From Liolophura sinensis (taxonomy: Eukaryota; Mollusca; Polyplacophora; Chitonida; Chitonidae): a DNA stretch of 64,000 bases. Of the stretch, positions 51,900 through 62,892 are shown in pieces. The stretch spans positions 34,089,187-34,153,186 of the forward strand of contig NC_088301.1 in NCBI RefSeq assembly GCF_032854445.1, in the 5' to 3' direction. Below the pieces are notes generated by a model. The model was not told the DNA's origin and made no database searches. It was given only the letters and a program-made list of their open reading frames with translations. Made by a program: the position numbers and the translations under genes. Numbering within the stretch: position 1 is the first letter of the stretch; each line of letters begins with the position of its first letter.

Positions 51900-52529
51900 G
51901 TGAATTTCGGGGATACCATTTACCTACAGTGCCTACGTATTCCAGTGGGTACCAATTGTGCGCCTCTTTTGGCAGACCTATACCTGTTTTCATATGAATA
52001 CGACTATATGCAGAAATTACTTAAAAGTAATATCTTTAAAGCTCGATCCTTTTCATTTACCAAGCGGTATATTGATGATCTACTGGCGTTAAATAGCCCC
52101 CATATTGCTAAAGCAGTGAAGGAAATCTATCCGCCTTCATTGGATTTAAAGGAGACAACAGATAGTCCCGATTGTACATCTTATTTGGATCTATATCTGA
52201 ACAAAGACGAACAAAGTCTCCTTTCACGCCGCCTTTACGACAAAAGGGATAATTTTGATATTGTAAATTATCCTTATTTGGATAGCAATATACCAAAGGG
52301 TCCTGCATATGGCGTATACATATCTCGCCTTGTAGCATTTGTCAGATCTTGCGTTAATTGTGATGACTTTAATCTACGTCACCAGTTGCTAGTTCAAAAA
52401 AAAACAGTTTATCAAGGATACTCCATCAAACGCCTTCATTCTAAATTTCTCAAACTTTACAATGAGTATATCACTTTCGTTGGCAGGTATGGACAAAGCG
52501 TTCAGATTCTCTGGCGATCTGCATTGTGA
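51900..52529 (+). pseudogene. Reverse transcriptase, C-terminal 209-codon open frame
   Basis: This is the longest open frame in the window. It includes the RT palm motif with TNCAPLLADL, the YIDD catalytic pair of aspartates, and the thumb-like C-terminal part. The true protein begins further upstream, beyond stops and a frameshift at 51385-51743, so the apparent start here is not a real one. Three copies of this region in the window allow comparison of decay. Confidence 0.8.
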
Positions 52530-53083
52530 TCAACCACATAGACGGCGCTGTTATCCCTATGTACATGTCTATTACGTACATGGTATTTAACAACATAGAT
52601 GGCGCTGGTTGCCCAGTGTAACCGTCTATCTTGTAGACAGCTTTTATACAGACCAGCATGTCATGTGTAACATTATAGATAGCGCCTCTTGTAGTATGAG
52701 ATCTTTGCATAATAACGGGAAAGACGTAATCGTCCGTTACTATTGAATCACAATCTGTTCGGTTAAGGTCTGTAAGGCTCGTCATTTTCGAAGTGTATCT
52801 AATGCCGCTTAACCTGGGGCTTGGGGCCGTAAAGGTAGCCATGCTCATTACATCTGAATGATGCCTTTGTGAACAGTTGCAATCAAAGCGCGTCTGAGAT
52901 ACTTGTTTAATTGTTATGGAACTCATTCATGGACTACGAATTTTAACATTAACATGGAATTCATGCCTGGAATATCCACTGTCTGCCCGGCATCATTGAA
53001 AACTGATGACCGCTTCTCTCTTGTGTGTTACCGGCTTTATTTCTTATTTGTATAATTTCTTACATACCTTTGTCTTTGGGAGC
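52530..53083 (+). other. 3' noncoding tail of the retroelement with repeated tagaYggcgc motifs
   Basis: Three related motifs occur: tagacggcgctg (52539), tagatggcgctgg (52596) and tagatagcgcc (about 52675). The corresponding tail at 1537-2040 keeps the first two and lacks the third through a short deletion. The element ends without poly-A. Confidence 0.6.
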
Positions 53084-54429
53084 TAGTGTTAAAACGTTGT
53101 TTTGGAAATGGATCTTGCGATTATCGACTTGGTATACAAATGGTATATGAATGTCTGACATGACTCTTATATTATGTTACCTCTTCTATAGGACTTGACA
53201 TCTTCTATATCTGTGTAAAAGCGTAAAGTCTGTGTGGGCTTCCCTCTCTCCTCACCCGTGGCGGCCATTTTGTTTGATTACAACGAGCGAGTGTATGTAA
53301 TATACGATTATTAACTCAGCTCATTTTTTAGGTTACTAGTCGTTTAGCATGTCTGAATTGCTGTAAAATGTTCCAGCTGAATTACTGAGTATAATTTTTC
53401 ACTTTGTTAAGAGCAATGTTTGATGCATGCAAGGAATGTATGAGGACTATTTTTGCGTGATATTTCCCTACGCTCCCAGCGCAGTGCTTGGAGTTGGGAG
53501 TGCGGGATATTCCACTGTGTTTATGTTTCTTTCCCAAGATAAGTATGATGAGCTTTTATGGAATTTTATTAGTTTTGGGGGAATAATGTTCCTCAGAATA
53601 TATTGTTAAGAAAACAAAATCGCTTTGGTCATGCTGATCGAAATAATTCTTACTACGGTGTGCAGTTGACACTGCGTGATGTGGAAAGTGGGCATAGCCA
53701 TGCCCTAACCCTCTCGATCCCTTGGAGCTTTTTGTCAGTTTTCCTTATTCATTGTAAATATTTGGTGCTTTATAAACCTTAAGAAAAACGCTCTCACATA
53801 AGCACAAAAGCTCTTGTTATATATAGTTCTATAGTTACGGTTTCAAGCATTTTTGTCTGGAAATTAATTCTCTAAATCTAGCCGATCAGTAAAGATATGT
53901 CAAGATTGGTTAACTTAGGCAACCATAGGCCTGGAGTATAAATAGGGGAGCCTTCCCAGCATTTGTAGATGACACAACAACATCTCAAAACCGTAAACAT
54001 CTAACCATATAATAATACATCTTTAAGTGAATACCAATATATTCAGTGGTAAATATATGGATGATTGGGTATTATATGTAGATAAAGTACTGTGGTTTAA
54101 TATCGGGAGTTGGGTTTTTGAAAGTTGTGTCATCTCTTACCACTCTCAATACCAAGCCTAATACATCTGATCACATGTTATTTCTGAGTGACAACAGCGA
54201 AAGTGTAGTATATGGAAAATTCCCTTTGACTGCTAATGTCTTTGTGCCAGAATAAAGAGGTATGTGTTAAGAGGCAATACTGACTTATGTTAAAAGATCT
54301 TGAGCTTGATCAGCGCGTTGTTTTAGAATAAAACTATCGACACTCCAGCCTTATAACCGATTGGTGACCTGTATAACTGTGATTTGTGTTTACAATATAC
54401 TATGTCTTCTTGTGGCAGGGCCATGAAGA
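53084..54429. other. No recognisable feature
   Basis: Flank of the retroelement. Only one 60-codon open frame and no recognisable family. Confidence 0.45.
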
Positions 54430-54523
54430 CAAAGTCTTTGATATGACCAGAACCTACACGGGTTTAATCCCGGTCTTCCTCACTTCGAGGCAGACGCTCT
54501 AACCATTAGGCCACCGTAGCTGT
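54430..54523 (-). mobile_element. tRNA-derived SINE head
   Basis: In reverse complement: A box tggcctaatggttagagcgt, anticodon-like region gcctcgaagtgagg, B box gggattaaacccgtgt. It is closely related to the head at 32030-32090 (tggcttaatggttagagcgt). The body is not evident, so the copy is 3'-truncated. Confidence 0.75.
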
Positions 54524-56506
54524 CCATGTTACATGAGGATATATTTCATTATTTATGAAGACTTTGTATCCGGCTTAAACCACCAATATTTGGCAAGTTA
54601 CTGACGAACATACCCTTAAGTAAGTTTTCCCATTTGTAACGATGCGTATACGGTCTGTTTCACAGCAAACCATTTTATTTCATAAACACAAAGCACTAAA
54701 GAGGTAGTCCCAATATACTAGTAATCAATATGCTGAACATTTCAGACCGTACATGTGATATTCAAAGTGTGCTTATTAACAAACTGTACCTTGATTTGAT
54801 ATTTATTTTTGAGTTTAACTGGCCTGACGACATTCTCGCTGCAGGGGACAATTTGCAATCTATGGATACATTTGAGGTCCATAACTAGCCTGGTACAAAA
54901 GCAGTCTTAAAATACTTCATTCCAGTGGTTAGTGGTGTTCCTAATCGATAAAAATAAAACAATTTACCCGCGTTATATTAAGATATAAACATGTAATCGA
55001 TGCGCCATGACTGAAGTGAATGAACGACACGAAAGATTTGATAAAATGACGAGACTATACCCAACACTTCTGAAGAATATGAAGGTCCCGCTCCTATAAT
55101 TAACTTCGAACAATCACAAGAAGTGACGTCCAATAGGATAAAATCCTAATGTCTGTTTCGAAGTATAGATAAGGACGTCGCCCCATTACTATATACTCTC
55201 CGATCAGGTGCAGCTATACACAGTCTCTAAACTGTGCCATAAATTTCGCGGTCATGTGTATCTTGTTGCAGACAGGAAGACATAAAACTGAGATGTTGTC
55301 ACCTTCTTGTCAAAACAGTTCCCTTTTGAACGAAATAGAGGCAGTCAGGATATAGAATTATTTCAAGACAAATGAGGTAGTAGCCCGAGGTGTGATCCCA
55401 TTCAAATAAGATGCATAACCTACTGCCTCATCGCCTCGGACATTGCTCCTTAGTTTCGCCATAGCCAGAGGCGCAGATTACCTTGGACACTCCCGCAGAA
55501 CCCGGCCTCAGCCGTAAATCCATCGTACATATCGCCCAGCAGGCCACATATATTCCCTTAATTGCATCTCTGGGTTTATTTAACTCTAGAGCATTGCAGA
55601 ATTGGAAGCTCTTCGCTGAGTGATGAGCGATACTATGGCCCGCAGCCATTCGACACACTATTTGCTTGCCAAGTTCGGCAGTTCCATACCGATGATTGAG
55701 TGGCTGCAATGGACTTGATCTCCCGAAAGAGCTCTTTGATTGCACGGGTACAAACGCACAAATAACACGCTAAACGCACGGAAGTACTGGTATGTTTCAC
55801 TCCCCACCCTGACGAACTTCTTTGTGAGCTATTTTGCTGGCTATTTCGGTCACAAACGAGAAATACCTGGTGGATTGGATATGTCTTTTGTTGATTAAAT
55901 TTACCTGGATTTCACTCGGGCAAAGGCCATATAGAAAAAGCATATTACATATAATAGCATGATATCCAAACTTCGGTCAATAGTTACACTATTCTGTAGA
56001 TTGTTAGAAAATGTTACGGTCGAGTATATGATATTACAAAGAGTCGCAGACAAGGTCAGTCACAAAGATAAAAACAATGCTACGATTTCATGGGGAAAAA
56101 CACAGAAATATATTCTAATCACGAAAGTACAATCATCATGATGATGTTAAAATGTGATATTTATACGACACAACACACGGGATAACGGAACAAAATCAAA
56201 CTATGGCATAGGTGTACAGAAATCATAATCTTTACATGGAAGAAGACTACTACGAACACAATCAGCTGACATGGTAACCTAATAGCTTGCGTTCAGTCCT
56301 TATGTACAAATATTTAATAACCACCTCCACCGTTGCAAGACGAGGACAGCGTTCAGGAGTGTGCTCACAAAAGGTTGAGATTAATATGCTGAACATGGGA
56401 TCAGGATGTTAATGATACAGTATAAAAATATGTTTAAATAAATAACATGACACATGAAGAGAAACCAGGATACTTCAATATCAGTGAAAACTGAACTAAG
56501 CTTAAA
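54524..56506. other. No recognisable gene
   Basis: Includes a less AT-rich patch at 55390-55760 with a 105-codon minus-strand open frame (55428-55745) that has no recognisable domain, transmembrane segment or splice context. I do not call it a gene. Confidence 0.4.
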
Positions 56507-56630
56507 TCAGCTATTCTCATTTGCTTCTTATCTTTTAGGGTTTGTGGGAAGATATCAGACTTATGTATACCCTTGGTTTAATCTTACGATTCACGGTTTT
56601 ATTGTGTGTAGAATTTGACACACTAACATA
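56507..56630. repeat. Dispersed 110-bp repeat, copy 1
   Basis: cttatcttttagggtttgtg, then tatacccttggtttaatctt and attcacggttttattgt. The same order occurs at 59414-59542 in the same orientation with roughly one change per ten bases. Confidence 0.75.
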
Positions 56631-58220
56631 TTGTACAGGTGTTCAATAATAAGTCAAGGTGCATCTCCACGGCTTGTTCATTTTTATGTGATTAAAGGAT
56701 GTCATAAAGATTAGGAAATACTTACTGTTAGAAGCGGAACAGCAGTAGATGTTCAGTTGGATTCATAACAGATTACCTTGATAAGCTGTTGCTTGTTAGC
56801 TTGCCACAAATGAGAAGCCTTTCCTTGAAAGCGCATTTGCTATTGCTACGGTTTGCAATACATATTTATATGAGTAACTGGCCAGTCATTAGACGTGCAT
56901 TCCCAACCTATGTATCTTTATTCCTCACTGAAAAGCTTAATGGTTATGTTTTCTTGAGTGAGCTTGCAACAGGTTTCCTTTAAACCCCATGTGTGAGTGC
57001 AATGTCATGTTGAAGACAAGAAATGTTGTCTATTTCCGTCAAAAAACTTTCCTATGTATTTTGGCAGCCTTTCATTGAAATCATTATACCAATTATTTGA
57101 ATTTACACCTACAATGCATAAAAATTTACCTCAAGCTAAGACGGAGATCACAATTTCTTCCCCAAAATTCACGGATAATGGTTCGATTGTTGGAAATTGG
57201 ATTATCAGTGTAAGACGAGAGGAGCATGGGAGGCTTGTTAGTGTAAATTTTTACCAGAATATGACACAGAACTGGTTACCTGAAATTTTGTCTGTGATGG
57301 ATTTCATCCAGATATCTTATATATAACAAACACAAATCAACGCTTCTAATCCTACCCACTTCCAGCTCACTGGAAAGCAAGCTTTCGATTTTGGCAAAGT
57401 ATTCCACAAATCACAGTTCGCTTTCTACAATAAGAAACTGGCCGTCAATGAAGGAGGTTAGAAAGCTGGACTTCATTGATCCCTGGGACAAGCATTGGTG
57501 CTTGATCATTGGTCTGTTGGCATTTCGGCGCTTGGGCGAACCATGCACGGTAACTTTAACTGAGTGAACAGTTCCCTGCACCGCTGTAGAGTCCATACAT
57601 TACAAATTAAAACGACAGCTTGGCAAAGTACCTTGGTTTCTTTTTAGACTTTCTTGAGTTTTGCACTGTATCAAAATGATGACACAATGACAGCACAGAT
57701 TCCCTTCGCAGTGGTATTTGTTGCATCATATGTTATAATACTAATATCACTAAAGTCAGATATGGTACATATTGAAATGTCGCTTACTAGCCTACCCCTG
57801 AAGTGGGTCCTTAGGGTCATTCAGTTAAATTAAGCGTAGCTTTTAGCACTGCCGACTGGCTCATGAACAAGAAGGTCAGGTGTCTTGGTTGGTCTGTGGC
57901 TTAAGCAGAGTAAGTGTTTCAGGTACCAGTTTATGGAGATCATTCAGTTTTGGCTCTGCACGGTGACCTCTACATATAAACCTCGTTGTAATTCTAACCA
58001 TTCCTAGGACGACGGTTGAGATTAAATGTAATGTTACTTATGATTACTGAGCGACAAAATAACCTCAACATGTCAGAGTTCGGCAAAACAGGATTATTTT
58101 ACTATCCTGGCGCAGTTTTGACTTCATAACACGTAATTCTTTGTGAATAATAAAGGTCAGAAAGTCACCTTAAAACTAATACAACTGCATCGACAACAGG
58201 CAATCTTTGCAAACCTCCCC
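56631..58220. other. No recognisable feature
   Basis: Short open frames of up to 109 codons (56997-57326) with no family resemblance. Confidence 0.45.
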
Positions 58221-58432
58221 TTTTTTTTTACCTAATCCCGCTTAAGCCACAGTGCTACGGGGCGTGTAGATTGCTACTACATTTGCAGTATGTACGTGAA
58301 CAGAAGAATAAAACCGAGACAGGTAAATTGACAGGTATTTCACCGGTTACGTTTCACCATTTGGCAGCGATTACATTGTCGTCGGTGCTCAGGTTTTACT
58401 TTCTGTGCTGTATGTCTATAATTATATTAGAC
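58221..58432 (+). repeat. Dispersed 383-bp family, 3' half
   Basis: ccgcttaagccacagtgcta, ggggcgtgtagattgctact, gtgaacagaagaataaaacc, tttcaccggttacgtttcac and tactttctgtgctgtatgtc follow the family order. Confidence 0.75.
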
Positions 58433-59413
58433 AATGTGCTTGGGAGTTTTGCTTTAATTATTCTCTTAATAACTAACAGAATTTATCTACTCACCATTTC
58501 TGAAAAAAAAAGCTTAATTTCAAAGACCAGCCGAGTCCAGTCCACATGTACCTACGTTGCGACCTGATTTGAAATGGCGACCTACAAAAAAAACTTAGTT
58601 ATGTGTTACTTATGCCCTTCACGGGCAACACGGTCATTTCTTCGAGACTAAAGTGAAACTATGCCTGTGGTGTATAAATATGGCAACTTAACCGAAAAAA
58701 CCGATTTCCAGACTATTTAATGCAAGGATTCAGAGAGGTTAGTGTGAAATCAGATTAGTACACTGTTTAATGCTTGTGCAGCTGATTTTTTCACATCTGT
58801 AATACACAGACAAACAAAGAGCGGATACAATAACAATTGACTTGTATACTTAAATTACACGCGCAAACTTGCAGATTAAATATATTCAATATCTTGCCCA
58901 TCCACATTCACGGAAAAACAATAATTATTTCAAACTACAGAGAAATAAGATGAAATAGAATGTACCATTCTTTCAGCTTTGTACTTCTCATGTATTACAT
59001 TAATGATCTCATAACCACCAAAAAGGATTATTTAATAGATAAAGAATTGATTGCATATAACCAACGTAATTAGATTACCTTAAATTTCGATTCATCAACA
59101 ATCCTTCAATTCTATATACAATATGAGCATCTGGAACTCTTTCATCTTTCTTGCACACTGTTATATTCAGCCTGTGAAAATTGCACGTTGTGCTGAAACA
59201 ACTGGAATGTTATTTGAGACATTCAGTCTGATATCTTTATCTTTATGCTAACAGAAAGTTACTCAATGCATAATCTATAACTGGAAGAAATACGTTATGT
59301 CCTTCTCAAATTACTAAAGGTCGTTATGGTCTCTTTGGGTGGCGAGAATAGACGCATGTTTGTTAAGAGCGTATGATGGAATAACTGTCACTGGCCTGTC
59401 AAATTAGCTTATA
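58433..59413. other. No recognisable feature
   Basis: AT-rich sequence in which I see nothing I can name. Confidence 0.45.
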
Positions 59414-59542
59414 TCAACTATTCACATGAGCCTCTTATCTTTTAGGGTTTGTGGGGAGTTATGAGACTTATTTATACCCTTGACTTAATCTTACAATTCA
59501 CGGTTTTATTGTCTTGCAAAATCCGACAGACAGAATAACATA
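59414..59542. repeat. Dispersed 110-bp repeat, copy 2
   Basis: Partner of 56507-56630: caactattcacatgagcctc, cttatcttttagggtttgtg, tatacccttgacttaatctt and aattcacggttttattgt. Confidence 0.75.
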
Positions 59543-61883
59543 CAAACACTGATACCATATCTCGTTTTCCACTACACTCGTTATACAATGAAAGGGCTAG
59601 TGAATAACTTTCCCCGAAGAATCTCACAGATCGATGGCTGCTGTCTGGAAGAGACTTTGACTGACAAGCTGTAATAACCCATTGACTCAGAAGGTGTGCA
59701 ATCTGACAAGTGATGGCCTTGTTAAGATCGAAATATCACTTCCCTCTTGACCAATCCCCCTAAAGATTCCCACCAGAATACGAAACAAATATGAAATAGC
59801 ATGTTAAGCCGTTCTGTGGGGATGCGGATGCATGGGTGGTCACCGCAGAGGGGTGCATTGCTGTATAGGAAGGAAATCTTTACTTGTCATTTCTGCTCTT
59901 ATCAAGAGTACTGTGATTGATATTGAAGGAATACTTTTACATCTTCACCTCCGTGTTAGCGAGATTTTTAGTGTTGCGTTTTGTTGATCCCCGTTCATCT
60001 AGCGTTCTCTATGCCCACTCAAATAAGCATCTTAATAAATAATGATGAGTGTCACCAACAAGAACACTCCCTATTAAAGGCTTTGATAAATTGTGTGTTC
60101 GGCAACTACACCATTCATAAATCTAAGCGTCAAGTCCAGTATTTAAACGAAATAGACTTCCATACTGATAATTGCAAGACACATTGAGAAAAAAAAATCT
60201 ATAACACCAGTTCTCAAATGATTATATAAGAAATAATATATATTAAATAGTAAATAAAGCTGGTAGTATGTAAGAATGAAGTCGTCATCAGATTTTAAGC
60301 TCAGCATACACGAGAGCTTAACACACGACTCGCCTACTGTTGTGTCTGGTTTTTATAAGCGCTCGTGTATTGTAAATAACGACGCAACTGAAGTTTTAGC
60401 CAATTTTAGAGCTCTATGAGTTCAGATTTTGACTCATCAATATAACCGGAAGACAAATTTGTCAAGATTTCATTTTCCAGTACCAAACACTAAGCGTTGC
60501 GAGCAGGTTTGAAGTTTTGACTTAAGTCAGAAAAGGCTTTATGGAATCGATTACTCTTCAGTTGAGTCGCGTTCTAAACTTAGCTCAAATGGTGCAGGCA
60601 AGGCAGTCAATGTTCTGTGTATGACACCCAATTCCTATTACAGGCCCCTATATCGGACTATTTCGTTATTAGTATCCTACACATGTTTAGAGTAATTAAT
60701 AGCTGGTGTTATGTGAACAACTGCGGTTAGCTTCTAAATTTAGCTTGCCACTGTTTACATATGCTGAGCTCAGGGCCTGCTGTCTGCCTCTGCCTTAGAA
60801 TGTTCCAGGATACGCTCAGTTCGGGGCGTGTTTGTTTACAACAAGTGTTCAAGAATTTTCTTATTCTAGAAAACTCCAACAGTCTATATAAGACCTATGA
60901 AAGCAGGTCAAAGGGGGGAAAAGGAGAATTATTGAGAGTTTTGGATGCTTTCGCTGTGTGTTACCTTAGTAGCCTTTTGTGCTGAATTTTGGTGTCTTCA
61001 TAGCCTCTGGCTTTGTTATATCATATCTCCACCGAGCACTTGTTTCAGTCTGAACTTGTATATTTAATTTGTGCTCTTGTGTACACGGTGCTTATTAGTA
61101 CACGGACCCTGTCTGTGGAATTTTGTGTATATTTCGTCATACACTCAGTTATACTGTGGATTTTCCCTCTTATTTATGCCTGTGTGGTTTTCAGCATTGT
61201 GGAGTATATGCTTCCGTTTGGACTTAACACCGTTGTACATGTAAGTACTTTAGTATTTGTATAGATATTGCTATCCTTTCTTGTTAAACTTAAGTACTTT
61301 AGTATTTGTATAAGTCTTGTTAAACCTAATAAATTGTTGAAAAATAAAATCTGCTGGTTTTGGTTACTTTTTTGTGCGGCTAAACTGTCTTGTATTTCGA
61401 AAAAGCCATCTCTTTATAATACAGACAGTTTGAGTCGTAACACTGGCAAGAGTGTTTCATGACTTTTGAAATCTTTCCGTCCATATGTCACGAATTTTTC
61501 GCCGTCTTTGTAGCTGCAGAACTACAGTATACATGTTAATATGAGTACACAACACACCCAAATGATTCCAAGCGACGACAACGGGCTTGTGACTGAACAT
61601 CATGGGCAAGTATTTTGTACCGCCTTGTTCCTGTATATGGAATTATCCAATAAAAGATGAAAATATCGTTTGGACCCATTTGTCCTCTGAGAACAATATT
61701 CCTCACGTTTTTATTGCATGTTATGTATTGACAATTTACTTCAGCCCCTCTTCAACATCGATGTATGTATACAGTAATGTTTATTGAATTCATCCCGGAA
61801 GCGTGGTTTAGCGAACTCGCATGTCAATCAACATATCAAATGCTCTAAACCCGGAGGGCCTTTCTGGACGAGGATTGAGCTAA
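59543..61883. other. No recognisable gene; short tandem duplication
   Basis: A T-rich stretch at 60760-61300 contains a hydrophobic 83-codon open frame (61013-61264) without recognisable family. The phrase aagtactttagtatttgtat occurs twice, at about 61243 and 61292 (period about 49 bp). The rest is unremarkable. Confidence 0.4.
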
Positions 61884-62172
61884 TGGACTAGTAGTTCCCG
61901 AGGCTCGGTCCCTTTGCACTGTTTTCATGGAAATGTTAACCTTTTGATACAACGCAGCATTTTGAGTAATTCTGGACCAGTGACTTCTAATAAATTGCAT
62001 TTTATCATCATTGCGTGTTATTTAGATTTACTTAATTCTCCTTGAGCAATAGTGCTAGGGGCCCTGTTAATTGCTACTTTTTTAAGGATTTACTGGCAAG
62101 AGGCCAGGTTTCACCGGTTATGTTCGATCATCACACTGTTGACGTTGTCCATGTTTTACACTTCATGCTGGT
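61884..62172 (+). repeat. Dispersed 383-bp family, near full-length copy
   Basis: ggactagtagttcccgaggc, ccctttgcactgttttcatg, gcagcattttgagtaattct, accagtgacttctaataaat, gtgctaggggccctgttaat and aagaggccaggtttcaccgg match the order in the tandem units at 33040-33632, with a short deletion in the middle of the 3' half. Confidence 0.75.
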
Positions 62173-62635
62173 GTTTGCGTATTATTTAAATATTTACCTG
62201 CACATCATGGTTTAGGTGAAAGAAAGTTGTAGGAGATTCCAGATGTTGTCGTTAATTTCCCAAGCATCTTGATGTTGCATTATTAAAAAGACATATTGCC
62301 GACGGAAAACAACTCTGCTCCAGTTTTAAACGTCATCTACACATACTTAAGATTTCCAGATGGCTACTGACAATTATATCACTTTGAGTGGCCAATGGAA
62401 TGTTCAGTTTTATACGAGGTTTCTCTTTGACTCATCCGCTGGCTAAGTTTTCTATATTTAGAAAGATGATTGAAAACTAACTTTTTTGACTGATATACCT
62501 TCACTTGTAGAGCCATCTGTAATGTCACACAAGGCGTTGTGCTTTAATTACGCAGCCTATTGTGCAAGTCGCTCTACTTTCTACTACATGTAACTTCAAT
62601 TCTGCCGTACCAGTCGTTGGGAATTATTTATTTAT
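62173..62635. other. No recognisable feature
   Basis: I see nothing I can name here. Confidence 0.45.
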
Positions 62636-62892
62636 TTGTTTGGTTGGTGTTTTACGGCGTACTCAAGAATATTTCACTCATACGACGGCGGTCAGCATTA
62701 TGGTGGGTGGAAACCGGGCAGAGCCCCGGGGAAACCCACGACCAGCCGCAGGTTTCTTACAGGCCTTCCCACTTACAGCCGCAGAGGAAGCCAGCATGAG
62801 CTGGACTTGAACTCACTGCGACCGCATTGGTGAGAGACTCCTGGGTCATTACGCTGCGCTAGCGCTCACAAACTGAGCCACGGAGGCCCCCG
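62636..62892 (-). mobile_element. tRNA-derived SINE, near full length
   Basis: On the plus strand: tttggttggtgttttacggc, gtactcaagaatatttcact, catacgacggcggtcagcat, tatggtgggtggaaaccggg, gaaacccacgaccagccgca, gaggaagccagcatgagctg, gacttgaactcactgcgacc and attacgctgcgctagcgctc. In reverse complement the head has A box tggctcagtttgtgagcgc and B box gagttcaagtccag. This is the most complete copy of the family seen at 26530, 46338 and 48654, and the type is widespread in molluscs as far as I know. Three overlapping open frames across it are spurious. Confidence 0.88.

Larger units (their letters stand above)
51060..53083 (+). mobile_element. Penelope-like/YIDD reverse-transcriptase retroelement, longest copy, degenerate
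   Basis: From about 51090 the sequence encodes an RT in broken frames: VKKKVSLATHRLDIDALPKG, then KFVITVADRAPNNVNLICKN up to a stop at 51385, then WIPKMHTSPYKGRFIAGSRS, DVSTWDFSTVYTTIPH and a stop near 51741. The open frame 51900-52529 holds the later motifs: GTNCAPLLADLYLFSYEYDY and the catalytic box RYIDDLLALN, then YLDLYLNKDEQ and the C-terminal domain ending LWRSAL. No GIY-YIG endonuclease follows the stop. A noncoding tail of about 550 bp ends near 53081, where similarity to the copy at 1197-2040 stops. YxDD and overall layout suggest a Penelope-like group lacking the endonuclease, but I cannot exclude another RT class. At least two stops and one frameshift make it inactive. Confidence 0.8.

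Noticed and set aside
52990-53050. Hammerhead ribozyme core (ctgatga at 53003) in the retroelement tail, as found in some Penelope-like elements
   Set aside because: A gaaa lies before rather than after the core, no stem II can be formed next to it and no cleavage-site stem is evident.
55428-55745. 105-codon minus-strand open frame in a less AT-rich patch
   Set aside because: No recognisable domain, signal or splice context. Length is within what chance allows at this composition.
61013-61264. Hydrophobic 83-codon open frame that could suggest a membrane protein
   Set aside because: T-rich DNA gives hydrophobic translations by default. There are no conserved motifs and no partner exons.
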